Notes under the pieces: generated by a model | Told to the model about the DNA's origin: nothing | Database searches by the model: none | Seen by the model: only the letters and a program-made list of their open reading frames with translations | Source of the DNA: Adiantum capillus-veneris | Lineage: Eukaryota; Streptophyta; Polypodiopsida; Polypodiales; Pteridaceae | Assembly (NCBI GenBank): GCA_014529385.2 | Contig: CM043962.1 | Location: forward strand, 44,696,598-44,760,597 | Reading direction: 5' to 3' | DNA length: 64,000 nucleotides | Translations under genes and position numbers: made by a program | In this document: piece by piece, positions 11,694 through 22,930 of the stretch | Position numbering within the stretch: position 1 is the stretch's first letter | How the letters are laid out: the number at the start of each line of letters is the position of its first letter

Positions 11694-12662
11694 TTGTCGA
11701 GGAAGAGGCCAAACACTATCTGCTCATTGCCAACCAACTTTATAGGCGGGGAAAAGACAAACAATTACGGCTGTGTGCTACAGAAAGTGAATATTACACA
11801 CGTAGGACAACCTAGGGGAAACTTCTCCGCTGATAAAATGGCAAAGCTAGTGCTACACTCAGGCATATGGTGGCCGACCTTGTTCATGGATGCAACCACA
11901 TATGTAAAACGATGCGATGAATATCAACGCACAAAACCACCCCTGAGGAGAGATGAAATGCCACTGAGGCCGATGATGGGAGTACATGCTTTTGCCAAAT
12001 GGGGCATTGACTTCATTGGTCCCATTAACCTTGCAGGATACAGGACACACGCACAATACATCATCGTAGCAACAGAATACATGACGAAGTGGGCGGAAGC
12101 CAAAGCAACCCAAAAAAATGATGCAAGGACTACATCTCAGTTTCTTTTCAAAAATGTCTTTACACAGTATGGACTATCAATCGAAATAGTAAGCGATAGA
12201 GGAACACACTTTGTGAACGACGTCATTGAGACCCTCCTTGACATATTCATGGTGGTCCATCAAAAGTCAGCAACCTATCATCCGCAAGGCAACGGGCACG
12301 CAGAGAGTACCAACAAAATCCTATGCACTGTGCTCACCAAAATAGTCAATGACTCAAGAAATGATTGGGATCAAAAGTTACACACCACCTTATGGGATTA
12401 TCGTGTAGCTTTTAAAACCTCCATTGGAACGACTCCCTTTAACCTGGTATTTGGAATTAATGCGATACTACCATTGGAATTCCTAGTAAAATCCCTCAAA
12501 GTGGCAACACAATTAGGATGGACGGGCCATGAGCTATCGGAGAGACTAGACACCCTAGAACAGTTAGATGAAACTAGACTTAAAGCGATAGCTGGGATAT
12601 ATACTCAGAAAAAGCAAATGAAAGCTTTTTATGATCCACACGTGATTGGTAAGGAGTTCTAG
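11694..12662 (+). pseudogene. Gypsy integrase
   Basis: The zinc-binding N-terminal domain has an HSGIWWPTL segment and ends RCDEYQRTK, where the second Cys of the CxxC pair has become Tyr. The catalytic core is clear: KWGIDFIGPI gives the first Asp, IVSDRGTHFVND the second and GNGHAESTNKI the Glu of the DDE triad. The core continues to FNLVFGINAILPLEF, typical of plant gypsy integrases. The frame ends at 12660-12662 with TAG just before the tail reading KGDYVLMYTLKQH. The damaged zinc finger and the stop suggest inactivity. Confidence 0.88.
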
Positions 12663-12870
12663 AAAGGGGATTACGTTCTCATGTACACCCTGAAACAACA
12701 CTCCAAAAAACTCAAAAAGCGAGGAATGGGGCCTTTTGTGATCCATGATATATCACAAAGTAGAGTCGTTAAACTTGCAACATTGGCGAGAGAGGAGATG
12801 CCTAATTGGACGAGTGGTTGCAGGTTAAAGAAATATCTTCTTCCGCTGACACCAGACGAACTCGCAACAC
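12663..12870 (+). pseudogene. C-terminal tail of the gypsy integrase
   Basis: After the stop the same frame continues KGDYVLMYTLKQHSKKLKKR, then GPFVIHDISQSRVVKLATL. This is the small beta-rich C-terminal segment usual after the gypsy integrase core (compare the family pattern GDLVL....GKL.P.W.GPF.V). I see no added chromodomain. Confidence 0.65.
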
Positions 12871-12873
12871 TCC

Positions 12874-13510
12874 ATGCAACAGCTCAACACAGATGTCAAG
12901 CACAGAACATTCGAAAACAAGCAGAGAAAGGAGGCCAAACTCAGAATATTGAAACGCAAGGAACAAGCAAACTTCCAGAGGAAAGAACAACAGGATGTGA
13001 CTATTCAGGACGTTCTGATAGCATCCATACAAACGGCGACTACATGGCTAGGAGGGATGGATCTACGCATTCAGTTACAACTTGCCGACGGCACCACCGA
13101 AAGAGCGTTAGTGGACACAGGGGCCATGGCTAATGTGGTTAACTACTCCACTTTCAGAAAAATCACACAGGAACCTCTAATGCCCAACACTATGGGATTC
13201 AAGGTCGGAAACAGAGGTACTATGGGCAATCTGGGCCACATAAATTTGCCAATCAACATTGATGGAACAATTTATCCACCTCAATTTCATGTGGTTGAAG
13301 ATCATCAATATTCTGGGAGTGGCATGGATGCACACTTATTATCAGGCCACACCAAACTGGCAGGACAACACATTACGCATCGAACATGAGGACCAATCTT
13401 TAGCCACGCCATTCGTACAAACGGACTATGAATGGGAACCTCTACCTTCGCCACCTGCGGGCGGCAGCTCAGTGATCATCCACCACCATGGTCACGAAAA
13501 TATGGGTTGA
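12874..13510 (+). pseudogene. Second retropepsin-like domain, downstream of integrase
   Basis: The frame opens with a basic coiled-coil-like stretch and then reads RIQLQLADGTTERALVDTG, a D-T-G catalytic triad (Asp codon 13114-13116), followed by AMANVVNYSTFRKI. Towards the end a one-frame shift near 13310 is needed to read ILGVAWMHTYYQATPNWQDN, which matches the retropepsin I-L-G-x-x-W terminal motif. The domain is therefore a complete aspartic-protease fold with N- and C-terminal signatures, about 110 residues apart. It lies after integrase and before the polypurine tract, where env-like or unknown extra ORFs usually sit. Its sequence is distinct from the protease at 8375, so it is not a simple tandem duplicate of it. 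Function unknown. Confidence 0.65.
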
Positions 13511-14049
13511 AAAATCAATCATGGAAACCAAGGCAATTGTGGATACCTAAACGCCAAATCAATACACGTAACCTACATTGCCTACAGAAAAGTTAAACCA
13601 TCACAAATTGCCCACCGCTCTTGTCAAACGGCCTAACCCAAGGGATCACTCTCTTCAACATCCAACCACACTCAAATGGGTGTGGCAACCAAAACAACAT
13701 TGCCTTCACGATGCCTCTTATGGTGGATCCCTACCTAAGAAATTTCGATGGAAACCCAAAAAATGCCAACAACCAATCCCATCGGCAACATCAAAACTCT
13801 TGCAGGTTATAGTCAAACATAGAGCACGCCTTCTACAACTACTATTGTTTGGATCACACAGCTTCCAAGGAACCTCGCGACCAATAGCCACTGACACATA
13901 TTGTTCAGCACCTATCTCTTGCACAACAATTTGTTTTACCATGCATATCCTCCATGAGCATCATAGAGCCACATTATACGGCTATGCATAGACACGCGCT
14001 TTATTCCCATGCACTCTGACACATGCTCGTCGTGGACAACTCACTCTAC
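13511..14049 (+). other. 3' untranslated region of the gypsy element
   Basis: No domain is recognisable. A 137-codon frame (13578-13991) has no family resemblance and is probably chance, though an extra decayed ORF cannot be excluded. The stretch ends at the polypurine tract. Confidence 0.4.
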
Positions 14050-14061
14050 GAAGGGGGGAAA
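14050..14061 (+). other. Polypurine tract of the gypsy element
   Basis: GAAGGGGGGAAA directly precedes TGCGGTTGGAG, the expected layout of a plus-strand primer and the 3' LTR start. Confidence 0.7.
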
Positions 14062-14301
14062 TGCGGTTGGAGTATCATTTGTATATACCATTATTATCAT
14101 CCTACTTCTTTTCTTTTCTTTTCTTTTCGTTTCCTTAAAAAACACAAGTTTTCAGATCATGACAGACTCTTAGTTGGCATAATCATGAGCCAATTTGTCA
14201 CGATCTAATACCAGAATAAGAGTATGTATATAAGGGAGGTGACACTAATTTTGGCTAATTGTTGGCCGACTAATAATCATTGTAAATAATTTTCTTTTAC
14301 A
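14062..14301 (+). mobile_element. Probable 3' LTR of the gypsy element (3' end uncertain)
   Basis: It starts TG directly after the polypurine tract, has a TATA-like box (GTATATAAGGG, 14226) and a possible CA end at TTTTACA near 14301. With no 5' LTR to compare, the 3' limit is a guess; the LTR could extend to about 14900. Confidence 0.4.
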
Positions 14302-14989
<688 letters not shown>

Positions 14990-15038
14990 CTACCTGGCAG
15001 AATCATCCAAGGTAAAAACAGTATGAAAAGGTGCTGGA

Positions 15039-16162
15039 ACATGGATCGCGATTCATGTTCCCAAAACCCTAAAATCAGGGAAACTTCTACAGAAGCAACA
15101 ATAGAGGCTCAGGAAAAAAACCCCATGACTGTTTTTGCAAAAAGCTTCCCAACATGGATCGCAATCCATGTACCTTTTTGTCAAAATCAGGGTAAAAGTG
15201 GCTCACTAGCTGGACAATGAACAAATAGTACTAGGGTTGCAAAATAATCACAAAAAGTGCTCTATAGATCATCAAATCCACATGGATTGCGACTTTTAGT
15301 TTGTAAATGGTCTTTTGATCAAAATGACTGCTAAAGTAATTTGGGAAACTTCAAACTCTCCTCGAAGCCTATCAACAAGAAAATGTAACTTAAGAATGGT
15401 GATGGGATCAAAACCAAGCAAAAGTCTACTTGCAAAATGGTGAAACTTGCAAGATTCAGTTTGCCTTCTGAAAAGAATTCAACTTCTGGGGAAAATTGCC
15501 AAGGAACCAAGCAAAGATATGAACTGCAGACCTTTATCATCAGAAATCAAAGCAAAATGAGATTTCAGGCAAAACATGACTCCAAAAGTGTTGGCCAGAA
15601 ACAGATTTGGTCAAAACGGAAAAAATATGGCCGTAAACTAAAAAATGGGGCAAACTATGGAAGAACATGTCCAAAGTTGAAAAAAATTCACATTGGTTCA
15701 TATAGGTTTTCCAAGTGTACTAGGAAAACCTATATGAACCAATGTGCAGAAGAACTGTATTCAAATGCTTGCCAACATGGATAGCGATCCATGTACCTTT
15801 TTGGCCAAAATAAGTAAAACCCATGCCATCTGATTTAGTATGCTCAAGAAATCCAAGCCATTCGAATCCCAAAAATCCACTTCAAAAGCCAAAATCTCTG
15901 AATTTGTACATGATTTCCAAAATTTAGCCCAATTGTCAAACCATTGATCCAAATCCCAAACTTTTTGGACCAAATAATAATCAAGATGAACCCTACCAGA
16001 TGGTATCATCAGAGTACCAATCTTGCCAAACATGGATCGCAATCCATGTACCTTTAGCTCCAAATCCAGAAACAATTGCTCAGTAGCATCCCCTTATGCC
16101 CAGGGACAACTTCCCAAAGTTAGAATTTTCAAATACTTCCCAACATGGATCGCGATCCATGT
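15039..16162. repeat. Array of 20-bp palindromes in the leader, copy set 2
   Basis: Copies start at 15039 (one change), 15152 (CGCA centre), 15775 (one change), 16030 (CGCA centre) and 16143 (perfect ACATGGATCGCGATCCATGT). A half copy lies near 15279. Spacing is less regular than in copy set 1. The upstream flank CCA(A)C and downstream flank TACCTTTTTG recur. Confidence 0.85.
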
Positions 16163-16363
16163 TCTTTTTTGCCAAAATCTATCCGTTTTATTACAGTTTT
16201 GTGCATAGCTATAGTAATCCTAGGTACATTGGTGAAATTTGGTCAAATTTGGAGTAGTTTTGACAGAGTTAAGCTCACTTTTTTATTTTATGGTCAAGTT
16301 TACACTTTCCAACAATTTTGATCAATGGCTAAAACCTGATTTCACTTGCAAATTGGCAATAGG

Positions 16364-17747
16364 ATGCCTCGAAGGAAAGCACAGAGGGAGTGGCATGTGG
16401 CACCCTATGAGATAAACAATATCTCATCAAATGAGAAAGCTCACCTCACCGAGCAAGTACTTGAAGCAATTTCGGCAAACATTTTCATTGGAAGATTCCA
16501 AGCCGTAGACGGCGAAATTGTAAAGGCCACCATCTTTCCCCAGGAAATGTGGACTTTGCACCAGAAACCAGAAGTGCAAGCATGGGTCAGATGCCTACAA
16601 CTCGACAATTTCTTAAGACTGCCTCCTTGGAGAACAGATTTCAGACGAGCTCACGAGCTTATAAGTACAATTCAGTACAATGGGGAAGAAACTTTGACAG
16701 ACAAAGATGGGGTAGTTGTTAAGGTAAAAATCACAGCTGAAATCATCAATGAAGCCCTCCATCTGTCGCAAGGGACGCACAACCTCTTGCAGAAAATGAA
16801 GGCAATCGACAATGATAAAGCCTTTTTGAAGCAACATGGCCACAAGCTAACATATCAAGACCTGATATACTCAAAAATGGAACTGTCATTGCGTCTTATA
16901 TCATAGCATTTCAAGGTGCAGAAGCAACCTAGATATACTAAACCCTTGTTGCAATGGCACTGGTGATGGCGATGGGTTTGGCTTGGTTGAAGGCAGGGTG
17001 GTCAGTTGTGACTTTGGCAACTACCTTCTTGACACGATTGTGGAAGCAAACCTAAAGGGCGGTCAAAGAAGTAAGGCTTACATGAATGGAGGACCCATGC
17101 TCACACGAATAGCCTATCAAGAATTGGGCATGATCGACGATCTACCACCTGCCCAAGTGCAAATAGACCTAATCCACAGGTCCAAAAGAGATGTGAGACC
17201 AGTGGCAGGACCTTCTACAAGGCCGAATCCTAGAGTCAAAGAAAGTAGGCAAAGTGCACCCCTAAGGGATTCTGACAGTGATAAAACAGAGTCGGATACT
17301 CGTAGTAGCCAAGAAGAGGGATATCTCCCACGAGATACTCCTTCTGAGTACCAGTCTTCAGAGGAAGAGAAGGATAGCCCCTACACGCTGGGATATACTC
17401 AGTTAAAGAAAAAGGCGACATTGGTAGAAGCTATTCCCATCACTCATGCCAGGAGGACAATGGAAGAAGCTCAAGCGTTGAGAGAAAAGCTCTGCCAACA
17501 AAAGAAAGAACATCAGCAAACCCAAGAAACAGAAGTGGAGGACGAGAAAGAAGATGATGAAGTTGAGAATGCTCCGCTGATACGTAGGCAAACAGAGGCC
17601 TTCGAAAGGATCAAGAAACAAAAGAGAAAGTTGAAGAGAAATGGGAAATTGCCAGCACCATGCGGCAACAAATTCACAATGAGCTCAAACAAAAGATGGA
17701 ACAGCGGCATCAAGAAGAATCAAAGAAGCAATGCGTCGATGATATAG
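16364..17747 (+). pseudogene. First ORF of the non-autonomous family-P element, frame-broken
   Basis: The frame starts MPRRKAQREWHVAPYEINNI. It runs to a stop at 16904-16906, then after a short gap continues in another frame (VEGRVVSCDFGNYLLDTIVE) up to 17747. Its latter half is rich in Ser, Asp and Glu (DSDSDKTESDTRSSQEEGY) followed by charged helices with many Lys, Glu and Gln, likely coiled coil. It resembles the long non-pol proteins that plant Tat-like and LARD elements encode after the leader, in place of or next to gag, but I cannot name a domain. The ATG at 16364 is the first after the leader. Function unknown; particle binding through a partner's proteins is only a guess. Confidence 0.5.
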
Positions 17748-19826
17748 AATCATCTGACGAATCTGAAAAGAGTAAAAAGGAGAAAAGTCTCTCGCAAGGA
17801 AAGGGACAACACGAGACACATGAAAAACAAGAGCAAGACCTCGGTTCTCCCAAAGATGCTCAGACAATTTCAGAGAGGTCAGAACAAGAGAAAGGAGAAA
17901 GTGCAGGATAGTCAGAGAAAGGGTCGACGAAAAGCAGACGGAACAACAGATGGATTAAAAAACAGAATCACAGACAAAAACCTGCCACAACCTCTGATGC
18001 AATAGAGGGTTTGAAACAGAAGGAAAAGCAAGCTGATGTGGCTGAGCAATCAGATCAGAGCTGAAAAGACCAACATGGGCCAAGAACGCAATGCACACAA
18101 GCGGCCATAAAAGAAGGAGCGGAGATAGTTAGCTCATTTGACATTGATGGTCACCCAGAGCAGATCAAACTGCAATTCCAATGTCAAAGAGCTCTTTACA
18201 ACTTCAAGGAGCTAGAATTAGAAGATAACAAAAAGGAGGTATCAAGAGTAGCAACAGAATCCTGGCAATTGAAGCAACAAATAGAGGCACTAGAGAACGG
18301 GGCACTGAAGAACGCACAAGTCCAGGCTCAATCGGAGTTACAAAGAGAACAAGAAAATGCAACTTACTATTATAAAGAAGTGCAACAATTCAATGAGGCG
18401 AACTCCGCATTATAGATCGAATAGCAAAGCTAGAGGAGGAGCTAACCAGAGAAAAGGAACAGAATGAGAAGCTACAAGGCTCATATGTAGTGGTTAGTAG
18501 GTCGCTCACTCAGCTCCTGGCCATACAGGAGACACCCTCCTCTTTGACTATGACTACAACGTCTACTTCCTTGAGCCAAGAAATCAAAGAGTTAAAGGAG
18601 GCCCTAAAACAAGAAAAATATTATAGACAGATCATGACAACAGGTCATAGGACCCTACAACAGGCCAAGGATGAAGAAATTGAAGACTTAAAAAAGCAAT
18701 TTGCTGAGGCAAGAAAGGAAGCATCAGTAGGACCCAGGAGAATTTGAGCAGGGTGAAGGATTCAAACAATCTGCATTCGAAACTCATCAAACATAAATGC
18801 CCACTACGAGCAATGGAAAAGGCACGCAAGAATCTACAGATCCAGCCACGACATCCACCTTGGAGTCGGCAAAAGATGAAATTCAGTGCTGGATCTCAGA
18901 AGTCAAAGACCCTTCACACAAGGCATATATGCAATATGAATTAAAAGTGATGGAATCAACTGCCCTCCTCATGATCACTCTAGATAAGGTTGCAAAAAAT
19001 CATGGGTACGTAATGATCGCACTACTGTTGATGTGGCAAGAAGTTCGATTATGGCAGCAAAAGATGCTCCCAAAAATTGAAACAAAGAGCAGAGGGGACT
19101 ACAGAGAGGTTCCAATTACAGCCCTTCAGATTGAAACCATAATCAACAATCAACCTCTCTGGAGAAAAAAATGGTTCGATCAGCTTACTGTCCCATCAAA
19201 AGACGACGATCATGTGATAATTTTTATAGTTGGAAAAACAAAAGACCGGTAGTGCTGAACTACCCGATAATTACCAAGCCGCTCAATAACAATCCCCATC
19301 AGAGCATTACATGGTGCAAACTCTGAAAGGAGTAATCAATATGATGAAAGAAATCCCCGACCTTGCTTGTCAGATGCTGGAAAGATTGCCAAAATGGTCA
19401 TCACGTGCAGTACAGCTTTTAGAGACATTGAAGCAACATAGCATCAATGGCTGGTGTTTGTCCAGGGGACGCGGGGTATTTGCTGGAATATAGAGACCGA
19501 AATCCCCAACAGAAATGTTATCATGGGATTATATACAAGAGTCATGTTTTTGCCATCTTATTACATGCAGACCTTTGAAGAAGCTTTCATGACAGGTTTC
19601 TTCAAAGTGGACTCTTCCATATTCAATCCAATGACGAAAGATCTACCAGCCCGCCATATTGCCTACCAAAGTACAATCAACAATAATCCCTTCAGAGAGC
19701 TGGTAACCAAAGTCGAGCCAGAGCTCAGAAGTTTAGAAATCTCACTGCAACGCTCGAAAGAAGGCACTAAAGGAACTCCCTCAGATGCAGCTTGCACGAG
19801 GGCGTGCAATGAAAAGGAAGGGGGGA
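17748..19826 (+). pseudogene. Downstream coiled-coil-rich frames of the family-P element
   Basis: Open segments continue in alternating frames: about 18120-18415 (ELEDNKKEVSRVATESWQLK), 18490-18747 (EIKELKEALKQEKYYRQ, EEIEDLKKQFAEARKEA), 18797-19252 and 19454-19826. The first two are strongly heptad-like. The last two contain Trp-rich and Met-rich stretches (MWQEVRLWQQKMLPKIE). Stops and frameshifts separate them, but direction and order are constant, so they probably derive from one long protein continuing the ORF at 16364. The frame reads into the polypurine tract at 19811. Confidence 0.45.
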
Positions 19827-19827
19827 A
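19811..19827 (+). other. Polypurine tract of the family-P element
   Basis: GAAAAGGAAGGGGGGAA is immediately followed by the LTR start TGTTTGGTGG. This sets the orientation as plus and the downstream LTR as 3'. Confidence 0.85.
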
Positions 19828-20706
19828 TGTTTGGTGGATACAGGCACATACAAGCGTATGCACACCAAACCCGATGGACACTCTATTTTTCAGAAAAAAC
19901 CCTGTAATTCAGCCTAAAACGAGTTGTAATCATGATGAGATGAGACCATACCCTTTTTTATTTTCTCTGAGTCTATCCCTTGTAAGAGACCGGATGGCCA
20001 TGGGAAAGCCCCCTAACTTTTAAAGTCAAAACCCTTAGTGTTGAAGGGGAGATTATCATTAGCTAGAGGAAGAAAATGTGCACTATGGAGGTTTCTTGTG
20101 ACTACAACTTGTAATCATTTTCTCATGAACGGGTAATCAAAATTCTATTCCAAATAGCACATTGCATCCCTACAATCTAAGTGTAATCTTTTCCAATTCT
20201 ATTGTGGTTTGCGATGTACCATTTGTGAGCTAAATGCATTGATTTGGGAGTTAAAATGGTTGTTTTTTGTATGGTTTGTTGACCATGGATAAGTGTTTCT
20301 ATGCTTAAGGTGGATCTTTCCAAGTACTTCTGTTTCAGTTTTCTGCACATTTTTTTGTGATGGATCGTGATTTATGTACCTTCCCAGATGGTGATAGAAC
20401 TTGGTAGGATTAAGCCCATAAGTGTTGTGATACCTCTCCTTAAGTTTTGTGACATTTCGGATTTGTTTGGATACCAAAAAGGTGTGATTACGTTGAGTGT
20501 TGAGAATGGACGCATACTGATTGCTTGACTAGGAAGTGGTTGATTTGCTTTTGTCATAGGAACGAGTAGTCCTTGAGTTCACTTTAGTAAGATTGACACT
20601 CTCATTAAGTCTCCGTGCCCCACCCCGAGTTGCTTCCTTACATATTGACATTATGCTAGTACAAAAGAGCTATGCTCCAGACGTCCGTCGCGGCGACCCG
20701 CTAGCA
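19828..20706 (+). mobile_element. 3' LTR of the plus-strand family-P element (copy 2)
   Basis: It is 879 bp, starts TGTTTGGTGGATACAGGC and ends CCGCTAGCA. It is the inverted counterpart of the LTR at 1801-2690, recognisable over its whole length with scattered differences. A decayed copy of the palindrome (GATGGATCGTGATTTATGTA) near 20358 has its counterpart at 2130 in copy 1. The following 5 bases, ATGGT, would be the target-site copy. Confidence 0.85.
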
Positions 20707-20858
20707 ATGGTCCTAACCCTTTTTGCGCATCCTCCTCTTACTCTCTAGTGCTCCTCCTTATTGTGCAACCTCCTCTTACTCTTGTTATGTAGCGCTTTAT
20801 TGACACAGAACTCTACACACAGTGAAGAGGTATGCTACTGCACTTTTGTGCACTTGTA

Positions 20859-21350
20859 TTTTGTGAGGTCAGTACCAAGCAAATAAGTGAAGGCAAACTC
20901 TATTCGTTGCACCTGTTTTCTTGGTACTAACCATCATCTTGATCCTTGATGTTTGCTACTATACTTTTTCGAGGTCAGTACCAAGCGAATAAGGGAAGGC
21001 AAACTCTGTTCGTTGCACTTGTTTGCTTGGTACTGACCATCATCTTGATGCTTGTTGTTTGCTAATATACTTTTCTGAGGTCAGTACCAAGCGAATAAGG
21101 GAAGGAAAACTCTATTCATTGCACCTATTTGCTTGGTACTGACCATCGTCTTTATTAATGATGTTTGCTAATATACTTTTTTGAGGTCAGTACCAAGTGA
21201 ATAAGGGAAGGCAAACTCTATTTGTTGCACCTGTTTGCTTGGTAATGACCATCGTCCTTATTAATGATGTTTTCTATTATACTTTTTTGAGGTCAGCACC
21301 AAGCAAGTAGAGTCAATACAACCGTATTTGGTGCACTTCTTCGCTTTGTG
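20859..21350 (+). repeat. Tandem array of ~105-bp units, each a hairpin
   Basis: Four and a half units start near 20861, 20970, 21077, 21182 and 21289. Each begins GAGGTCAGTACCAAGCRAAT and, about 45 bases later, carries the complement GTTTGCTTGGTACTGACC, so each transcript unit could fold into a stem of about 15 bp. The array ends about 70 bases before the ATG of the H3-like/Ulp1 gene. Confidence 0.85.
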
Positions 21351-21420
21351 CTAACCCTAGAAATCCTAAGTCACTTGTGCAACAAATGACATGTCATTTT
21401 TTGTTATGATATTTATAGAG

Positions 21421-21786
21421 ATGCCTCATGCAAAAGCCACTCCTAGAAGGGCAACAGGTGACTCTTTGCAGGCTCAAGCAAGAAGACGCCGATATGAGAC
21501 GCACAGAGGTGTCCTGCAAGAGCTACGAAGGATTGCAAGACACATGCAACTGGCCATTACACGTCTTCCTTTCCAGTGAGTAGTGCGAGAGATTTGTGAG
21601 CATTGGAGAGTGGGCATGAGATGGGCCAGCAGTGCACTTCTCTGCCTGCAAGAAATTGCAAAAGATTACTTCGTTGAATTATTCAACAATGGATATATAT
21701 TGGTTGTCCATGCTCACTGCGTTACTATCATTCCACGGGATTTTGACACTCTTTGGAGGCTACGCTTTTGCTACGATGGGCCACTT
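21421..21786 (+). pseudogene. Histone H3-like domain of the gene above
   Basis: From the ATG the tail reads PHAKATPRRATGD, aligning without gaps to the canonical H3 start: K4, T6, R8, T11 and G12 are kept, position 9 is Arg and position 10 Ala. The tail is then shortened; the K27 region is missing. The alphaN helix reads VLQELRRIARHMQLAITRLP and continues FQ-stop-VVREICEHWRVGMRW. The stop TGA (21577-21579) sits exactly at the conserved Arg of the H3 motif and is one C-to-T step from CGA. Alpha2 and alpha3 follow (SSALLCLQEIAKDYFVELF, then HAHCVTIIPRDFDTLWRLRF). Loop 1 has the length of ordinary H3, not the longer loop of centromeric H3. About 100 residues in all. Confidence 0.75.
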
Positions 21787-22416
21787 CAGCCAGTTCCTAT
21801 CCGGGATAGTAGAACCATAGATATTCTTAACATCCCCCCTCTCCATCCTCATGCACAACAGATAGAGCCTTCTAGGGTTGAATTAAACACCAAAAGGACA
21901 CGATCACGGGTTGAGAGAAACGACATAGATGGGTAGGTTGAGCCAGCCCCGTAGAGGAGCATGAGCAGGCCAGAGTGGACCCCGAGGCAGTCATCGAAGA
22001 AATAGAGACAGTTATGAAGGAACCAGCTAGAAAGAAAAATGAGCAAGGCATGAAGGATCCAGAGCTAGTAAGGGAGGAGCCTGTGCCAGTAAGGGAGGAG
22101 CCTGTGCCAGAAAATGTGCCTTCCAAGGAGGAGAATGAGCCGGCCACGGATGAATCTCAAGAAAGGAAAGGGAAAGCCTCTGCTTCACCAGGGCCATCCA
22201 CCAACGAGGCACCTTTATCAGAGGAGTTGATTATTTTAGAGCAAATCAACGAAGAAAACAAAGAGGAGTTGCAAGTTCTGATCAGTGCAATGCCTCTCCA
22301 TGCACATATACTGTTGCCTGGAAGGTCAAAGGAGTCGTGCATTTTCAACCTCGATCAACAAGACTTCCTGTGCATGCGAAGTTTCTCCAACTCCAATGCA
22401 ATGGATGCAGTTGTCA

Positions 22417-22930
22417 ACATTGCTATGTGGTACTTCTCAAGCTCTTTATAAGTCATGCTTGCTTCATTAAATGTCTCACTTTTTCTAAGACATGGGTCAT
22501 ACCAAGCGACTCAGTGGCTTATGGAATTGGATAGTCATACCACTCGCTCGGTATTGACCCATGTCTTAGTGGCAGTCGTCAGCGTTGTTATGTGTTACGT
22601 TTCAAGCTTTACTTTATAAGTCATGCTTGGTTCATTAGACGGCTCACTACCACTAAGACACGGGTCAATACCAAGCGAATCAATGGCTTATGGAAATCAA
22701 TAGGTGCCCCAATCACTCAGTATTGACCCATGTCTTCGCGGCAGTCATCGACGTTGCTATGTGTTACATCTCAAGCTTTTCTTTATAAGTCATGCTTAGT
22801 TCATTAGATGGCTCACTGCCACTAAGACATGGGTCACTACCAAGCAAGTCAGTGGCTTATGAAATTCGATAGGTGTCCCAATTGCTCAGTATTGACTCAT
22901 GTGTTTGTGGCAGTGACATCCCGTTGAAAT
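22417..22930 (+). repeat. Three ~160-bp tandem units with long hairpins, overlapping the first exon end
   Basis: Units start near 22417, 22575 and 22746. Each contains GTT(G)CTATGTG(G/T)TAC, TTTATAAGTCATGCTT, then an inverted repeat with arms of up to 26 bp built on AAGACATGGGTCAATACC. The first unit begins inside the Ulp1-coding part of exon A, so the array arose by duplicating the exon A end plus the start of the intron. Its hairpin motif is related to that of the arrays at 3652 and 20859. Confidence 0.8.

Larger units (their letters stand above)
7560..14061 (+). mobile_element. Degenerate Ty3/gypsy (Tat-like) retrotransposon, internal region
   Basis: The domains appear in order gag, aspartic protease, linker, reverse transcriptase, RNase H, integrase, a C-terminal tail and a second retropepsin-like domain, followed by a polypurine tract at 14050. 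RT before integrase defines Ty3/gypsy. The RT upstream segment (DVFAWSYKYLKGIDPKICQH) and the SFLDGFSGYNQ motif are typical of the plant Tat/Athila-type group. The frame is broken by several stops, mostly explained by single transitions (for example TGG to TGA before VSLIVV and CAG to TAG before GRIMGHIVS), so the copy is dead. A matching 5' LTR was not found. Confidence 0.85.
14990..19827 (+). mobile_element. Internal region of a plus-strand family-P LTR element without pol
   Basis: The region has a palindrome-bearing leader (14990-16345), a series of frame-broken ORFs with coiled-coil character (16364-19826), a polypurine tract and the family-P 3' LTR at 19828. No protease, RT, RNase H or integrase motif is present in any frame. 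This matches a large non-autonomous LTR element (LARD-like). The 5' LTR and PBS are absent, so the copy is truncated or rearranged at its left end. Confidence 0.7.

Noticed and set aside
21421-21786. H3-like domain as centromeric histone CENH3
   Set aside because: Loop 1 has ordinary H3 length and the N-terminal tail matches canonical H3 at K4, R8, T11 and G12. CENH3 tails do not align this way.
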